DNA from: Pseudomonas sp. Os17
Lineage (GTDB): Bacteria > Pseudomonadota > Gammaproteobacteria > Pseudomonadales > Pseudomonadaceae
Direction of reading: 5' to 3'
Assembly: GCF_001547895.1 (NCBI RefSeq)
Contig: NZ_AP014627.1
Span: 2,421,501-2,485,500, forward strand
DNA: 64,000 bases
The stretch's first letter is position 1. Every line of letters starts with the position of its first letter. Positions 42,909 to 51,113 of the stretch are shown piece by piece. Position numbers and translations under genes: made by a program. The notes under the pieces were generated by a model. It was not told where the DNA came from. It worked only from the letters and a program-made list of their open reading frames with translations, and did not search any database.

Positions 42909-44126
42909 TGAGCGAAGCGAATCCTCCAGCACTTCGATCCAGTGGCGGACCGGGGTGCGGCCGGCGCCATCGAGGTGGGTCTGGCAGCCGATATTGGCGG
43001 TGACGATAAGCTCCGGCCCGCCGCTTTCCAGGGCCCGCAGCTTGTCGTCCCGCAGTTGCCGCGCCAGCGCCGGCTGGGTCAGTGAATAGGTGCCCGCCGA
43101 GCCGCAGCACAGGTGGCTGTCGGGCACCGCGGTGAGGTTGAAGCCCAGGCGCTGCAGCAGGCTTTCCACGGCGCCGCCGAGCTTCTGCGCGTGCTGCAGG
43201 GTACAGGGGCAATGGAAGGCCAGACGCTGTTCGCTGTGGGCGCCGAGCTGTTCCACGGGTTCGTTGTGCAGCACCTCCACCAGGTCCCGGGCCAGGGCGC
43301 TGACCTGCCGGGCCTTGTCGCGGTAGGCCGGGTCGTGGGCCAGCAGCTGCTGGTACTCCTTGATGAAGGCGCCACAGCCGCTGGCGGTCTGGATGATCGC
43401 CTCGGCGCCCTGTTGCAGGTGCGGCCACCAGGCGTCGATGTTGCGTCGGGCGCGCCGCAGGCCGGCTACCTGGGCGTCCAGGTGATAGTCCACGGCGCCG
43501 CAGCAGCCGGCCTCGGCGACCGGCTGCACGCTGATGCCCAGGCGATCCAGGACCCGCGCCGCCGCGGCATTGGTGTTGGGCGACAACCCCGGCTGCACGC
43601 AGCCTTCGAGTAACAGCACGCGCCGCGAATGGCGCGGGGCGGGGCGCGGCTTGGCGCTGGGCAACTGGCGCGGCAGCTTGTCCTGCAGCGCCTGGGGCAG
43701 CAGCGGACGCAGGCGGCTGCCGCTGTTGATCAGGGCCTTGAACAGCCGCGGGTTGGCGCTAAGGGCTCGCAGCCCGCGGCGCAGCAGCTGCTGGCCGACG
43801 GGCCGGGGCAGGGCGGCATCGACCACGGCGCGGCCGATGTCCAGCAGGTTGTGGTAGTCGACCCCGGACGGGCAGGTGCTCTCGCAGTTGCGGCACGACA
43901 GGCAGCGGTCCAGGTGCTGCTGGGCCTGGGCGGTGGCCGGGGCGCCTTCGAGCACCTGCTTGATCAGGTAGATGCGCCCCCGCGGGCCGTTCAGCTCGTC
44001 GCCCAGCAACTGGTAGGTGGGGCAGGTGGCGTTGCAGAAGCCGCAATGCACGCAGTTGCGCAGGATGCGCTCGGCTTCGGCGGCCCGGGGCAGTTGCCGG
44101 GCCTCGGGGCTGAGGGTGGTCTGCAT
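42906..44126 (-). CDS. glcF: Glycolate oxidase iron-sulfur subunit GlcF
   Basis: A 406-residue subunit. It has two 4Fe-4S ferredoxin motifs (CVHCGFCNATCP near residue 25 and CLSCRNCESTCPSG near 75), then two CCG domains (EAGCCGAVDYH and SHLCCGSAGTYS) that bind another cluster. GlcF passes electrons from glycolate oxidation by GlcD to the membrane quinone pool. Last gene of glcDEF, 3 bases after glcE. The TAA stop lies at the edge of an intergenic repeat. Confidence 0.94.
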   Translation of the reverse strand: MQTTLSPEARQLPRAAEAERILRNCVHCGFCNATCPTYQLLGDELNGPRGRIYLIKQVLEGAPATAQAQQHLDRCLSCRNCESTCPSGVDYHNLLDIGRAVVDAALPRPVGQQLLRRGLRALSANPRLFKALINSGSRLRPLLPQALQDKLPRQLPSAKPRPAPRHSRRVLLLEGCVQPGLSPNTNAAAARVLDRLGISVQPVAEAGCCGAVDYHLDAQVAGLRRARRNIDAWWPHLQQGAEAIIQTASGCGAFIKEYQQLLAHDPAYRDKARQVSALARDLVEVLHNEPVEQLGAHSEQRLAFHCPCTLQHAQKLGGAVESLLQRLGFNLTAVPDSHLCCGSAGTYSLTQPALARQLRDDKLRALESGGPELIVTANIGCQTHLDGAGRTPVRHWIEVLEDSLRS

Positions 44127-44129
44127 GGT

Positions 44130-45194
44130 CTAGAACTCCGCGTAGAGTCGGCCGGGGTTGAAGATCCCTTGCGGGTCCAGCTGCGCCTTGAGCCGCTGGT
44201 GGTAATGCAGCAGGGTCGGCGCCAGGGGCTGGAACGGGCTGTCCTGCAGGCCGTGGCTGTAGCAGCTGGCGTGGCCGCCGACGGCGCTGACGGCGGCGCG
44301 GATCTCGGCGGCCGTGGCCTCGGTCTTCAGCCAGCGCTGGGCGCCGCCCCAGTCCAGCAGTTGTTCGCCGGGCAGTGCCAGCAGCGGCGTGTTGTGCGGC
44401 AGCGACAGGCGCCACAGCGGCAGGCCGGGGTTGAAGAAGTCCAGCTGCTGTTCATTGAGCTGGCTCCAGTAGCCCGAATCCAGAGGCTCGCCGCCCAGGC
44501 GCTCATGGGCCGCCGCCACCGAGCCTTCGCCGCCTTCCAGGCGCAGGTGCAGGCGCTCGCCGTCATGGCAGGCGGCGCTGATCGGCAAGGGCTGCTGGCC
44601 CCATTCGGCCAGTTGCGCGAGGGCGCGCCGGCGGTCCATTTCCAGGCTCAGGCTCAGGCATTGCCGGGGCTTGGGCAGGACCTTCAACGAGACTTCGGTG
44701 ATCAGCCCCAGGCAGCCGAAGCTGCCGGCCATCAGCCGCGACAGGTCGTAACCGGCGACGTTCTTCATCACCTCGCCGCCAAAGCGCAGGTGCTGGCCGC
44801 CGCCGCTGATGATCCGGGTGCCGAGGACGAAATCCCGTACCGCGCCGGCCCAGGGTCGACGCGGCCCGGACAGGCCACTGGCGAGCATGCCGCCCAGGGT
44901 CGCGCCGGCGCCGAAGGACGGCGGCTCGCAGGGCAGCATCTGCCCGGCGGCGTCCAGGGTGGCGTGCAATTCACTGAGCGGAGTGCCGGCCCGGGCACTG
45001 ATCACCAGCTCCGTGGGGTCATAGCTGACGATGCCGCGATGGCTGCGGGTGTCGAGGATTTCCCCGGCGCACTCGCGGCCGAGAAAGGCCTTGCTGTTGG
45101 AGCCCTGGATGCGCAGCGGCGTATGGCTCTGCAGGGCGTCGCGCACCTGTTCCAGCCACGCCTCGGTGGCATCGAAATCGCTGTCCGTGCTCAT
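44130..45194 (-). CDS. glcE: Glycolate oxidase FAD-binding subunit GlcE
   Basis: A 354-residue FAD_binding_4 protein, second subunit of glycolate oxidase. Seen: LRIQGSNSKAFLGRECAGEILDTRSHRGIVSYDPTELVISARAG at the FAD site, PPSFGAGATLGGMLASGLSGPRRPWAGAVRDFVLG, and AGYDLSRLMAGSFGCLGLITEVSLKVLPKP. The ATG overlaps the stop of glcD (ATGA), which fixes the start; upstream sequence in frame is only shadow. With GlcD and GlcF it oxidises glycolate to glyoxylate. Confidence 0.94.
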   Translation of the reverse strand: MSTDSDFDATEAWLEQVRDALQSHTPLRIQGSNSKAFLGRECAGEILDTRSHRGIVSYDPTELVISARAGTPLSELHATLDAAGQMLPCEPPSFGAGATLGGMLASGLSGPRRPWAGAVRDFVLGTRIISGGGQHLRFGGEVMKNVAGYDLSRLMAGSFGCLGLITEVSLKVLPKPRQCLSLSLEMDRRRALAQLAEWGQQPLPISAACHDGERLHLRLEGGEGSVAAAHERLGGEPLDSGYWSQLNEQQLDFFNPGLPLWRLSLPHNTPLLALPGEQLLDWGGAQRWLKTEATAAEIRAAVSAVGGHASCYSHGLQDSPFQPLAPTLLHYHQRLKAQLDPQGIFNPGRLYAEF

Positions 45195-46693
45195 CAGAAC
45201 CGCTCCAGTTCGGGGAAGGGCAGTTGCCCGTGATGGATGTGCATGGCGCCGAATTCCGCGCAGCGTTGCAGGGTCGGGATGTTCTTCCCGGGGTTGAGCA
45301 GGCCGCCGGGGTCGAAGGCCGCCTTGATGGCGTGGAACAGGTGCAGTTCGTGGTGGTTGAACTGGGCGCACATCTGGTTGATTTTTTCCCGGCCCACGCC
45401 GTGTTCGCCGGTGATGCTGCCACCCACCGCCACGCACAGTTCGAGGATCTTGCCGCCCAGGGCCTCGGCCCGTTGCAGCTCGCCGGGCTGGTTGGCGTCG
45501 AACAGGATCAGCGGGTGCATGTTGCCGTCGCCGGCATGGAACACATTGGCCACCCGCAGCTGGTGCTCCTCGGCCAGGCGGGCGATGCCCCGCAGCACCC
45601 CCGGCAACTGCCGGCGGGGAATGGTGCCGTCCATGCAGTAGTAGTCCGGCGCCAGGCGCCCCACCGCCGGGAAGGCGTTCTTGCGCCCGGCCCAGAAGCG
45701 CACGCGCTCGGCTTCGTCGCGGGCCAGGCGCACCTCGCTGGCGCCGGCGCGTTCCAGCACCTGGCGCACCCGCTCGCAGTCGTCATGCACATCAGCCTCA
45801 ACCCCGTCCAGTTCGCACAGCAGGATGGCTTCGGCGTCCACCGGGTAGCCGGCGTGGATGAAGTCCTCGGCGGCGCGGATCGCCAGGTTGTCCATCATCT
45901 CCAGGCCGCCGGGGATGATCCCTGCGGCAATGATCTCGGCCACGGCGCGGCCGGCGGCTTCCACCGAATCGAAGGCCGCCAGCAGCACCTTGGCGATCTG
46001 CGGCTTGGGCAGCAGCTTGACCGTGACTTCGGTGATCACCCCCAGCAGGCCCTCGGAGCCGGTGAACAGCGCCAGCAGGTCGAAGCCCGGCGAATCTAGG
46101 GCGTCGCTGCCCAGGGTCAGGGGCTGGCCCTCGACGCTGAGCATCTGGACCTTGAGCAGGTTGTGCACGGTCAGGCCGTATTTCAGGCAGTGCACGCCGC
46201 CGGCGTTTTCCGCGACGTTGCCGCCAATCGAACAGGCGATCTGCGAAGACGGGTCGGGGGCGTAGTACAGGCCGAAGGGCGCGGCGGCCTGGGAGATGGC
46301 CAGGTTGCGCACCCCGGGCTGGAGCCTGGCACAACGCGCGGCGGGGTCGATCTGCAGGATGTCCTTGAAGCGCGCCATCACCAGCAACAGGCCGTTCTCC
46401 AGGGGCAGGGCGCCGCCGGACAGGCCGGTGCCGGCGCCCCGGGCCACCACCGGCACGCGGTGCGCATGGCAGATCTGCAGGATGCGCTGCACCTGGTCCA
46501 GGTGCCGGGGCAGGGCCACCAGCATCGGCGTGCTGCGGTAGGCGCTGAGGCCATCGCACTCGTAGGGCTTGAGCTGCTGCTCCTGGTCCAGCAGCTCGAG
46601 CTCCGGAAGCTGTTGGCGCAGCACCTGGATCAGGGCCTGGCGGTCGACCTCGGGCAGGGCGCCGTCGAGGCGTTCGTCGTAGAGCATGGTCAT
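45194..46693 (-). CDS. glcD: Glycolate oxidase catalytic subunit GlcD
   Basis: A 499-residue flavoprotein that oxidises glycolate (and D-lactate) to glyoxylate. FAD site: VPVVARGAGTGLSGGALPLENGLLLVMARF, PDPSSQIACSIGGNVAENAGGVHCLKYG and FDLLALFTGSEGLLGVITEVTVKLLPKP. The C-terminal half shows NVFHAGDGNMHPLILFD and GGSITGEHGVGREKINQM, the conserved His/Glu regions of the family. First gene of the operon. The glcC regulator that usually sits divergently is absent; a metallothionein gene is next. Confidence 0.95.
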   Translation of the reverse strand: MTMLYDERLDGALPEVDRQALIQVLRQQLPELELLDQEQQLKPYECDGLSAYRSTPMLVALPRHLDQVQRILQICHAHRVPVVARGAGTGLSGGALPLENGLLLVMARFKDILQIDPAARCARLQPGVRNLAISQAAAPFGLYYAPDPSSQIACSIGGNVAENAGGVHCLKYGLTVHNLLKVQMLSVEGQPLTLGSDALDSPGFDLLALFTGSEGLLGVITEVTVKLLPKPQIAKVLLAAFDSVEAAGRAVAEIIAAGIIPGGLEMMDNLAIRAAEDFIHAGYPVDAEAILLCELDGVEADVHDDCERVRQVLERAGASEVRLARDEAERVRFWAGRKNAFPAVGRLAPDYYCMDGTIPRRQLPGVLRGIARLAEEHQLRVANVFHAGDGNMHPLILFDANQPGELQRAEALGGKILELCVAVGGSITGEHGVGREKINQMCAQFNHHELHLFHAIKAAFDPGGLLNPGKNIPTLQRCAEFGAMHIHHGQLPFPELERF

Positions 46694-46916
46694 GGCGGCG
46701 AAGGACCTTGAGTGATTTTTATCAGGTCGCGACAGCGCTATCAGCGGGTCTGGTGTCCGTCCGTCTGCGCTGGCGCTGGCTGCACCACTTTAGTCGCTTG
46801 TGGCCGGGTAAGCGCAGCGGATTGACCTAACCTTTCCAAGTACTCGAACCCTGCGCTGTGCGCTGCCGTTTCAGGTGCTGCGCTGATCGAGTCTCATCCG
46901 AAAGAGGAACCCAGCC

Positions 46917-47087
46917 ATGTCCAATGAAACCTGTGCCTGTCCGGCTTGCACCTGCAAGCTCGGCGCCCACCCGATTGTCCGTCACGGTAAGCACTACTGC
47001 TGTCAGGCGTGCGCCGATCACCACGCCCACGGTGAACCTTGTGCCTCCACCGACGGCTGCAAATGCGCCAAGGGCGCCCACGGCTGA
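46917..47087 (+). CDS. Bacterial metallothionein
   Basis: A 56-residue Cys-rich protein of the SmtA/BmtA family. Ten cysteines are in the pattern C6xC8..C11xC13 (CACPACTCKLG), the HYCCQACADHHAHG motif (Cys28, 29, 32, with His35, 36, 38) and C42, C48, C50 (GCKCAKGAHG). It binds zinc, cadmium or copper in the cytoplasm. The ATG is behind AGAGGA. The upstream 200 bases may hold its promoter. Very well conserved pattern. Confidence 0.94.
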   Translation: MSNETCACPACTCKLGAHPIVRHGKHYCCQACADHHAHGEPCASTDGCKCAKGAHG

Positions 47088-47136
47088 AGCGGGCAGGGCG
47101 GGTGGAGCCACAGGGCCCCACCCGCATCGGCGGCGC

Positions 47137-47364
47137 CTAGACCGAAGGGCGCCAGGTGACGTTCTCGATGCCGAACTTCTCGGCCATGGGCTTGCTGGTT
47201 TTCTTTACCCGTTCCCGGCCGAAGCGGCCGATGCGTCCGACACCGGCATCGCAACTGGCCCAGTGCCAGGCCTCGGCGTTGTCCATCTTGTCCTGGCGGA
47301 TGATGAAGGACTTGGGCGCGCCGTGAAGGGTGTATTCGATGACGAAAAGTTTTGCGTTGTTCAT
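47137..47364 (-). CDS. DUF6555-like small protein
   Basis: A 75-residue protein (LFVIEYTLHGAPKSFIIRQDKMDNAEAWHWASCDAGVGRIGRFGRE and so on). I recall this pattern as a conserved Pseudomonas small protein (DUF6555); no function is known. It has no signal or membrane segment, and is basic near the C-terminus. The ribosome site is GGAGGAAG. Convergent with the metallothionein gene. Confidence 0.75.
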   Translation of the reverse strand: MNNAKLFVIEYTLHGAPKSFIIRQDKMDNAEAWHWASCDAGVGRIGRFGRERVKKTSKPMAEKFGIENVTWRPSV

Positions 47365-47597
47365 AGAGCCGTTCTTCCTCCCTGTGATTCTTGAGTGATC
47401 CTGCGGGCACCAAAAAATTCACTTTGATTGTCCGACTCTGGCGCCAACGGTCGTTGCCCGGGCGTGGACCGGCCCAAGGCCGGGGCGATGCCGCCGGGCC
47501 CCTGAAAGCTGCCTGTTCCCGGTGCGCTTTCCGGCGGCTGGCGGGCGCTGCAGACGCTGGTTACCATGGGCCCCCGCCGACCCGTTGCGAGCTTGTC

Positions 47598-48371
47598 ATG
47601 GCCCTGGCCACCCCTCCCGATCTGAGCGATCCCGCGATCCCCGTGCAACCCCTGGCTCGCACCTATCCGCGCGGGTTGTTCATCGAGCCCCACGAACACG
47701 CCTGGGGCCAGTTGCTGTACGCCATGAGCGGAGTGATGTGGGTCGAGACGCCCACCGAGGCCCTGGTAGTGCCGCCGCAGCGGGCCGTGTGGCTGCCGCC
47801 CGGGGTACGGCACGGGATTCGCGTGGTCAGCGACTTGCAGATGCGCAATATCTACTTGCGTCCGTCCCTGGCGGCGACCCTGGACCCCAGCGTCCAGGTG
47901 CTGCAGGTGGACAACCTGCTGCGGGAGCTGATCGTGCGCCTGGTGGAGCTCGACCCGCCGCAGCCGGAGTACTACGAGGCGCTGGTCGCGCTGGCTTTGC
48001 TGGAGCTGCAACGGGCCCGCCGCTCGCTGCTGAAGATCGCCCTGCCGGACGCTTCCGACCGGCGCCTGAGCAGCCTGTGCCAAGCGGTGATGGCGGCACC
48101 GTCCCTGGCCATTTCCTTTGAACAGCACGCCGACGCGGCAGGGGCCAGCGTGCGCACCCTGGCGCGGCTGTTCAAGGAACAGTTGGGCCTGGGCTTTGCC
48201 GAATGGCGGCGCCAGGTGCAACTGGCCACCGCTGCCGCGGAGCTGATCCAGGGGGTACCGGTGAGCCGCATTGCCCTCGAACTGGGCTATTCCCCCAGCA
48301 GCTTCAGCGACATGTTCCGTCGCGAACTGGGTGTCGCACCTTCCCAGTACGCCAGCGCCAACCTGGGGTAG
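47598..48371 (+). CDS. AraC-family regulator with cupin domain
   Basis: A 257-residue regulator. Cupin sensor: PRGLFIEPHEHAWGQLLYAMSGVMWVETPTEALVVPPQRAVWLPPGVRHGI. DNA-binding part: HADAAGASVRTLARLFKEQLGLGFAEWRRQVQLATAAAELIQGVPVSRIALELGYSPSSFSDMFRRELGVAP. Typical of YqhC/NimR-like repressors that control a nearby exporter or reductase. The quinone oxidoreductase and XapX genes downstream are possible targets. The ATG follows a weak GAGC site. Confidence 0.86.
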   Translation: MALATPPDLSDPAIPVQPLARTYPRGLFIEPHEHAWGQLLYAMSGVMWVETPTEALVVPPQRAVWLPPGVRHGIRVVSDLQMRNIYLRPSLAATLDPSVQVLQVDNLLRELIVRLVELDPPQPEYYEALVALALLELQRARRSLLKIALPDASDRRLSSLCQAVMAAPSLAISFEQHADAAGASVRTLARLFKEQLGLGFAEWRRQVQLATAAAELIQGVPVSRIALELGYSPSSFSDMFRRELGVAPSQYASANLG

Positions 48372-48707
48372 CGGCGCCTGCCCAGCGTGCCCTTCGGTCC
48401 CGTTCGCAGCCTGCGGCAGCGGCTACACAAACCGCGAGCCCTCGGCAACCTTGTAGCCGCTGACGAGCCTGCGAGGCTGCGCCCGCCGACGCCGTCGGCG
48501 CAAAGGCCCATCATCCTTCACTGAAACAACGCGGCGGCCGCCCAGCGTGCCCTTCGGGCCCGTTCGCAGCCTGCGGCAGCGGCTACAGGTTACGGTCTTG
48601 GCCGAAATCCTGAAGCACTTGGCCGATGCCGCTAGCGCTCGCCACCTAGACTTTGTCGCACACGCCACATCACCCCGGCACGGACGCCACGGCTTCTGGA
48701 GCGCCAC
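48372..48707. repeat. REP-rich gap with a 48-bp direct repeat
   Basis: CGCCCAGCGTGCCCTTCGG(G/T)CCCGTTCGC with GCCTGCGGCAGCGGCTACA occurs at about 48377-48426 and again at 48541-48588. Between them lie an inverted GTAGCCGCTGACGAGCCTGC arm and GCCGACGCCGTCGGC. No gene seen. Confidence 0.75.
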
Positions 48708-48881
48708 ATGAATTACCTGATCTCCCTGGCCGCCGGCCTGCTGGTCGGCCTGCTTTACGGCGCCTTGCAGGTGCGTTCCCCGGCGCCGCCGGCGATTGCC
48801 CTGGTGGGCCTGCTGGGCATGCTCGGCGGTGAGCAGTTGTGGCCGCTGGGGCGCCAGCTGTTGAGCAGTTGGCTGTCCTGA
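48708..48881 (+). CDS. XapX-domain small membrane protein
   Basis: A 57-residue protein with two hydrophobic segments (LISLAAGLLVGLLYGALQV, IALVGLLGMLGGEQLWPLG). The G-L-L-x-G-x-x-Y-G-x-x-x-V-x-S-P-A-P-P motif is that of the XapX family. Its function is unknown; it often lies beside quinone oxidoreductases or xanthosine permeases. Here a medium-chain reductase gene follows after 38 bases. The ATG is preceded by a weak GGAGCGCC. Confidence 0.85.
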   Translation: MNYLISLAAGLLVGLLYGALQVRSPAPPAIALVGLLGMLGGEQLWPLGRQLLSSWLS

Positions 48882-48919
48882 ACACGCGCTTTTTTTACCC
48901 CTGACCCATGGAACCGACG

Positions 48920-49876
48920 ATGAAAGCACTGCAATTTTCCGCTACCGGCGACCTCGCTGCCCTGCACGTGGTGGACCTTCCCACGCCGCTGCCGGGCGCC
49001 GGCCAGGTGCTGGTGCGCATCCAGGCCGCTGGCCTCAACCCCAGCGACGTGAAGAACGTGCTCGGACGCTTTCCCTACACCACGCTGCCGCGGATTCCCG
49101 GGCGGGATTTCGCCGGGGTGGTGGAGCAGGGGCCGGCCGAGCTGATCGGCCAGGAGGTCTGGGGCACCGGCAAGGAGCTGGGTTTTTTCGCCGACGGCAG
49201 CCATGCCCAGTACGTGGTGCTGTCCGCCCAGGGCGTGGCCCGCAAGCCACGGCACCTGAGCTTTGCCCAGGCCGCGAGCCTCGGGGTGCCGTACACCACC
49301 GCCTGGGATGCCCTGGAGCGCAGCGGCGTGACGGCCGGTACGCGGCTGCTGGTGATCGGCGGCGGTGCAGTGGCCACGGCGGCCCTGGCCCTGGCCAAGG
49401 TGCGCGGGGCCCGGGTGCTGGCGGCGGCGCGGCGGGCCGAGCAGGTCCAGGCACTTGAAACGCTGGGCTATCCGACCCTGCACCTGCAACAGCCGGAAAC
49501 CCTGGCGGCCCAGGTGGCCGAGGTGTATGCCGACGGCGCCGAGGTGATCTTCGACACCACCGGCTTCTGGCTGCCGGCGGCAGTGCCGGCCCTGGCCACC
49601 TTTGGCCGCATCGCCATCATTGCTGCGCCGGTGGACGGGCATGTGCAACTGCCGGCCCTGGCCCTGTACCGCAAGGGCGGCTCGGTGGTGGGGATCAACT
49701 CGCTGTTGTATGGCGTAGAGGCGTGCGCGGCGATGCTGGAGCAGTTCGGCCGCTACTTCGATGAAGGCCTGCTGCCGCTGCCGGAAGGCTTGGTCGAATC
49801 ACCCCTGGAGCAGGGGCTGGAGCGCTACGCCGAAGTGAACCAGGGGCGTGGCGAGAAAGTCATCCTCATCCCCTGA
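48920..49876 (+). CDS. Medium-chain quinone oxidoreductase/alcohol dehydrogenase-like protein
   Basis: A 318-residue NADPH-dependent reductase of the zeta-crystallin type. Seen: PLPGAGQVLVRIQAAGLNPSDVKNVLGRFPYTTLPRIPGRDFAGVVEQG at the substrate side, SFAQAASLGVPYTTAWDALERSGVTAGTRLLVIGGGAVATAALALAK at the Rossmann fold, and no structural-zinc Cys cluster. It probably reduces a quinone or enone. The start may be 12 bases earlier (ATG at 48908). It follows the XapX gene and an AraC gene. Substrate unknown. Confidence 0.83.
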   Translation: MKALQFSATGDLAALHVVDLPTPLPGAGQVLVRIQAAGLNPSDVKNVLGRFPYTTLPRIPGRDFAGVVEQGPAELIGQEVWGTGKELGFFADGSHAQYVVLSAQGVARKPRHLSFAQAASLGVPYTTAWDALERSGVTAGTRLLVIGGGAVATAALALAKVRGARVLAAARRAEQVQALETLGYPTLHLQQPETLAAQVAEVYADGAEVIFDTTGFWLPAAVPALATFGRIAIIAAPVDGHVQLPALALYRKGGSVVGINSLLYGVEACAAMLEQFGRYFDEGLLPLPEGLVESPLEQGLERYAEVNQGRGEKVILIP

Positions 49877-49900
49877 GCGCCCACGCTGCAGCTGCGCCCC

Positions 49901-49966
49901 GTAGGAGCTGGCTTGCCAGCGAAGAGGCCCCTGAGAGCGCCTTCGCCGGCAAGCCGGCTCCTACGG
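49901..49966. repeat. REPIN (opposed REP pair)
   Basis: GTAGGAGCTGGCTTGCC and GGCAAGCCGGCTCCTAC are separated by about 30 bases, between the convergent reductase and nucleoside permease genes. Confidence 0.9.
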
Positions 49967-49983
49967 GTTTGGGGGGTGGGTGG

Positions 49984-51012
49984 TCAGGCTTCGGGGACGC
50001 CTGTTTCCCAGGCCGACCAGTTGTTGAGAATGTCCTGCACCAGCGGATTGCCGGCCCGGTAGAGGTTCTCCAGGGCCGGGACAAAGCCGCCCTGGTCGGC
50101 GTACTTGAGCAGGTTGTCCACTTCACTGGCCCCCGGCGCCGGGCGGTCGAAGTCGGAGCCGGCGCGCAGTACCGCCAGACGCTGGATGTCCACCAGGCCC
50201 TCGCGGCTGGCCCGCAGCAAGGCTTCGTAGGTGGAGTTGTCTTCCTGCTGGGTGGTGCAGTAGGTGCCTTTGTTGTCGGTCAGCAGGCGGGTCCAGACCT
50301 CGGCCCGTTCGCTGAGGCGAGTGCCGGAAAACCAGGTGTTGCCGGCCAGGGTGTCGCAGCGGGTCACCACCGGCGGCTGGTTGGCCGGGGCCTTGGGGTA
50401 TTTCAGGCGCCAGGCCGCCGATTGCGGGCTTTCGCTCAAGCTCACCCGCTGGCTCAGGGCGAAGGCCTTGGCTTGCAGTTTCGGGTTCAGCTCAAAGACC
50501 TCGGTCTTGTAGTCCAGGGGCGGTTTTTCGTTCGGCCCCTTGGTGTTGATCCCCAGGTAGCCGGTGGGCCAGTCCTTGGGCGCATCCCGGGAGTCGATTT
50601 CCCACTGGGTGCCGAACTCCACCAGGTAATGAGCCCAGGCGGCGGTGCCGATGGTGCCGTGGTGCGGGCTGATGCCGGCGATCCCGGCAATCAGGAAATA
50701 GCTTTTGCGCAGGTCGAACTTCGGCGACAGGGCCAGGGCCAGGGTCGACGCCGCGGCATTGGTCTGGCCCATGCCGGTGGTCAACAGGCACACCTCCCGG
50801 TCGTTGCAACGAATGACCGGATACTCCGCCGCCAGCCCCGGCACGCGGATCTCGCGCTTGAGCTCCAGGCGCTCGATCCAGTGCTGCGCTTCCGGCGCGA
50901 ACATGCTGATCAGCACCACCTTGGGCCTGATTGGTGCCTCGCCGGCCCAGGCCCCGCTGACCATCAGCGCGCTCAAACCCAAGACCCACGAAACGGTTTT
51001 AATCCCACGCAT
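49984..51012 (-). CDS. Purine nucleoside permease-family exported protein (NUP)
   Basis: A 342-residue protein with a signal peptide (KTVSWVLGLSALMVSGAWA). It matches the NUP family: RPKVVLISMFAPEAQHWIERLELKREIRVPGLAAEYPVIRCND, CLLTTGMGQTNAAASTLALALSP, YFLIAGIAGISPHHGTIGTAAWAHYLVEFG and RAGSDFDRPAPG. Despite the name it resembles a nucleoside-binding or phosphorylase-like fold and has no transmembrane helices, so it probably binds or cleaves nucleosides in the periplasm. The ATG is behind GGAGG. It is the second gene after a Tsx-like channel. Confidence 0.87.
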   Translation of the reverse strand: MRGIKTVSWVLGLSALMVSGAWAGEAPIRPKVVLISMFAPEAQHWIERLELKREIRVPGLAAEYPVIRCNDREVCLLTTGMGQTNAAASTLALALSPKFDLRKSYFLIAGIAGISPHHGTIGTAAWAHYLVEFGTQWEIDSRDAPKDWPTGYLGINTKGPNEKPPLDYKTEVFELNPKLQAKAFALSQRVSLSESPQSAAWRLKYPKAPANQPPVVTRCDTLAGNTWFSGTRLSERAEVWTRLLTDNKGTYCTTQQEDNSTYEALLRASREGLVDIQRLAVLRAGSDFDRPAPGASEVDNLLKYADQGGFVPALENLYRAGNPLVQDILNNWSAWETGVPEA

Positions 51013-51029
51013 ACAACCTCCTTCATCTT

Positions 51030-51113
51030 CAGAAATATCAAGCCTCAAGCTACAAGCCTCAAGCTACAAACAGACGGCGCTTGCCGCTTGCCGCTCAAAG
51101 CTTGCCGCTGCCT
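51030..51113. repeat. AAGCCTCAAGCTACA / CTTGCCGCTTGCCGC repeat
   Basis: Two direct copies of CAAGCCTCAAGCTACAA and then GCTTGCCGCTTGCCGCTC lie between the Tsx-like and NUP genes. It is related to the repeats at 15.2 and 42.85 kb. The Tsx-like stop codon sits at its right edge. Confidence 0.7.
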
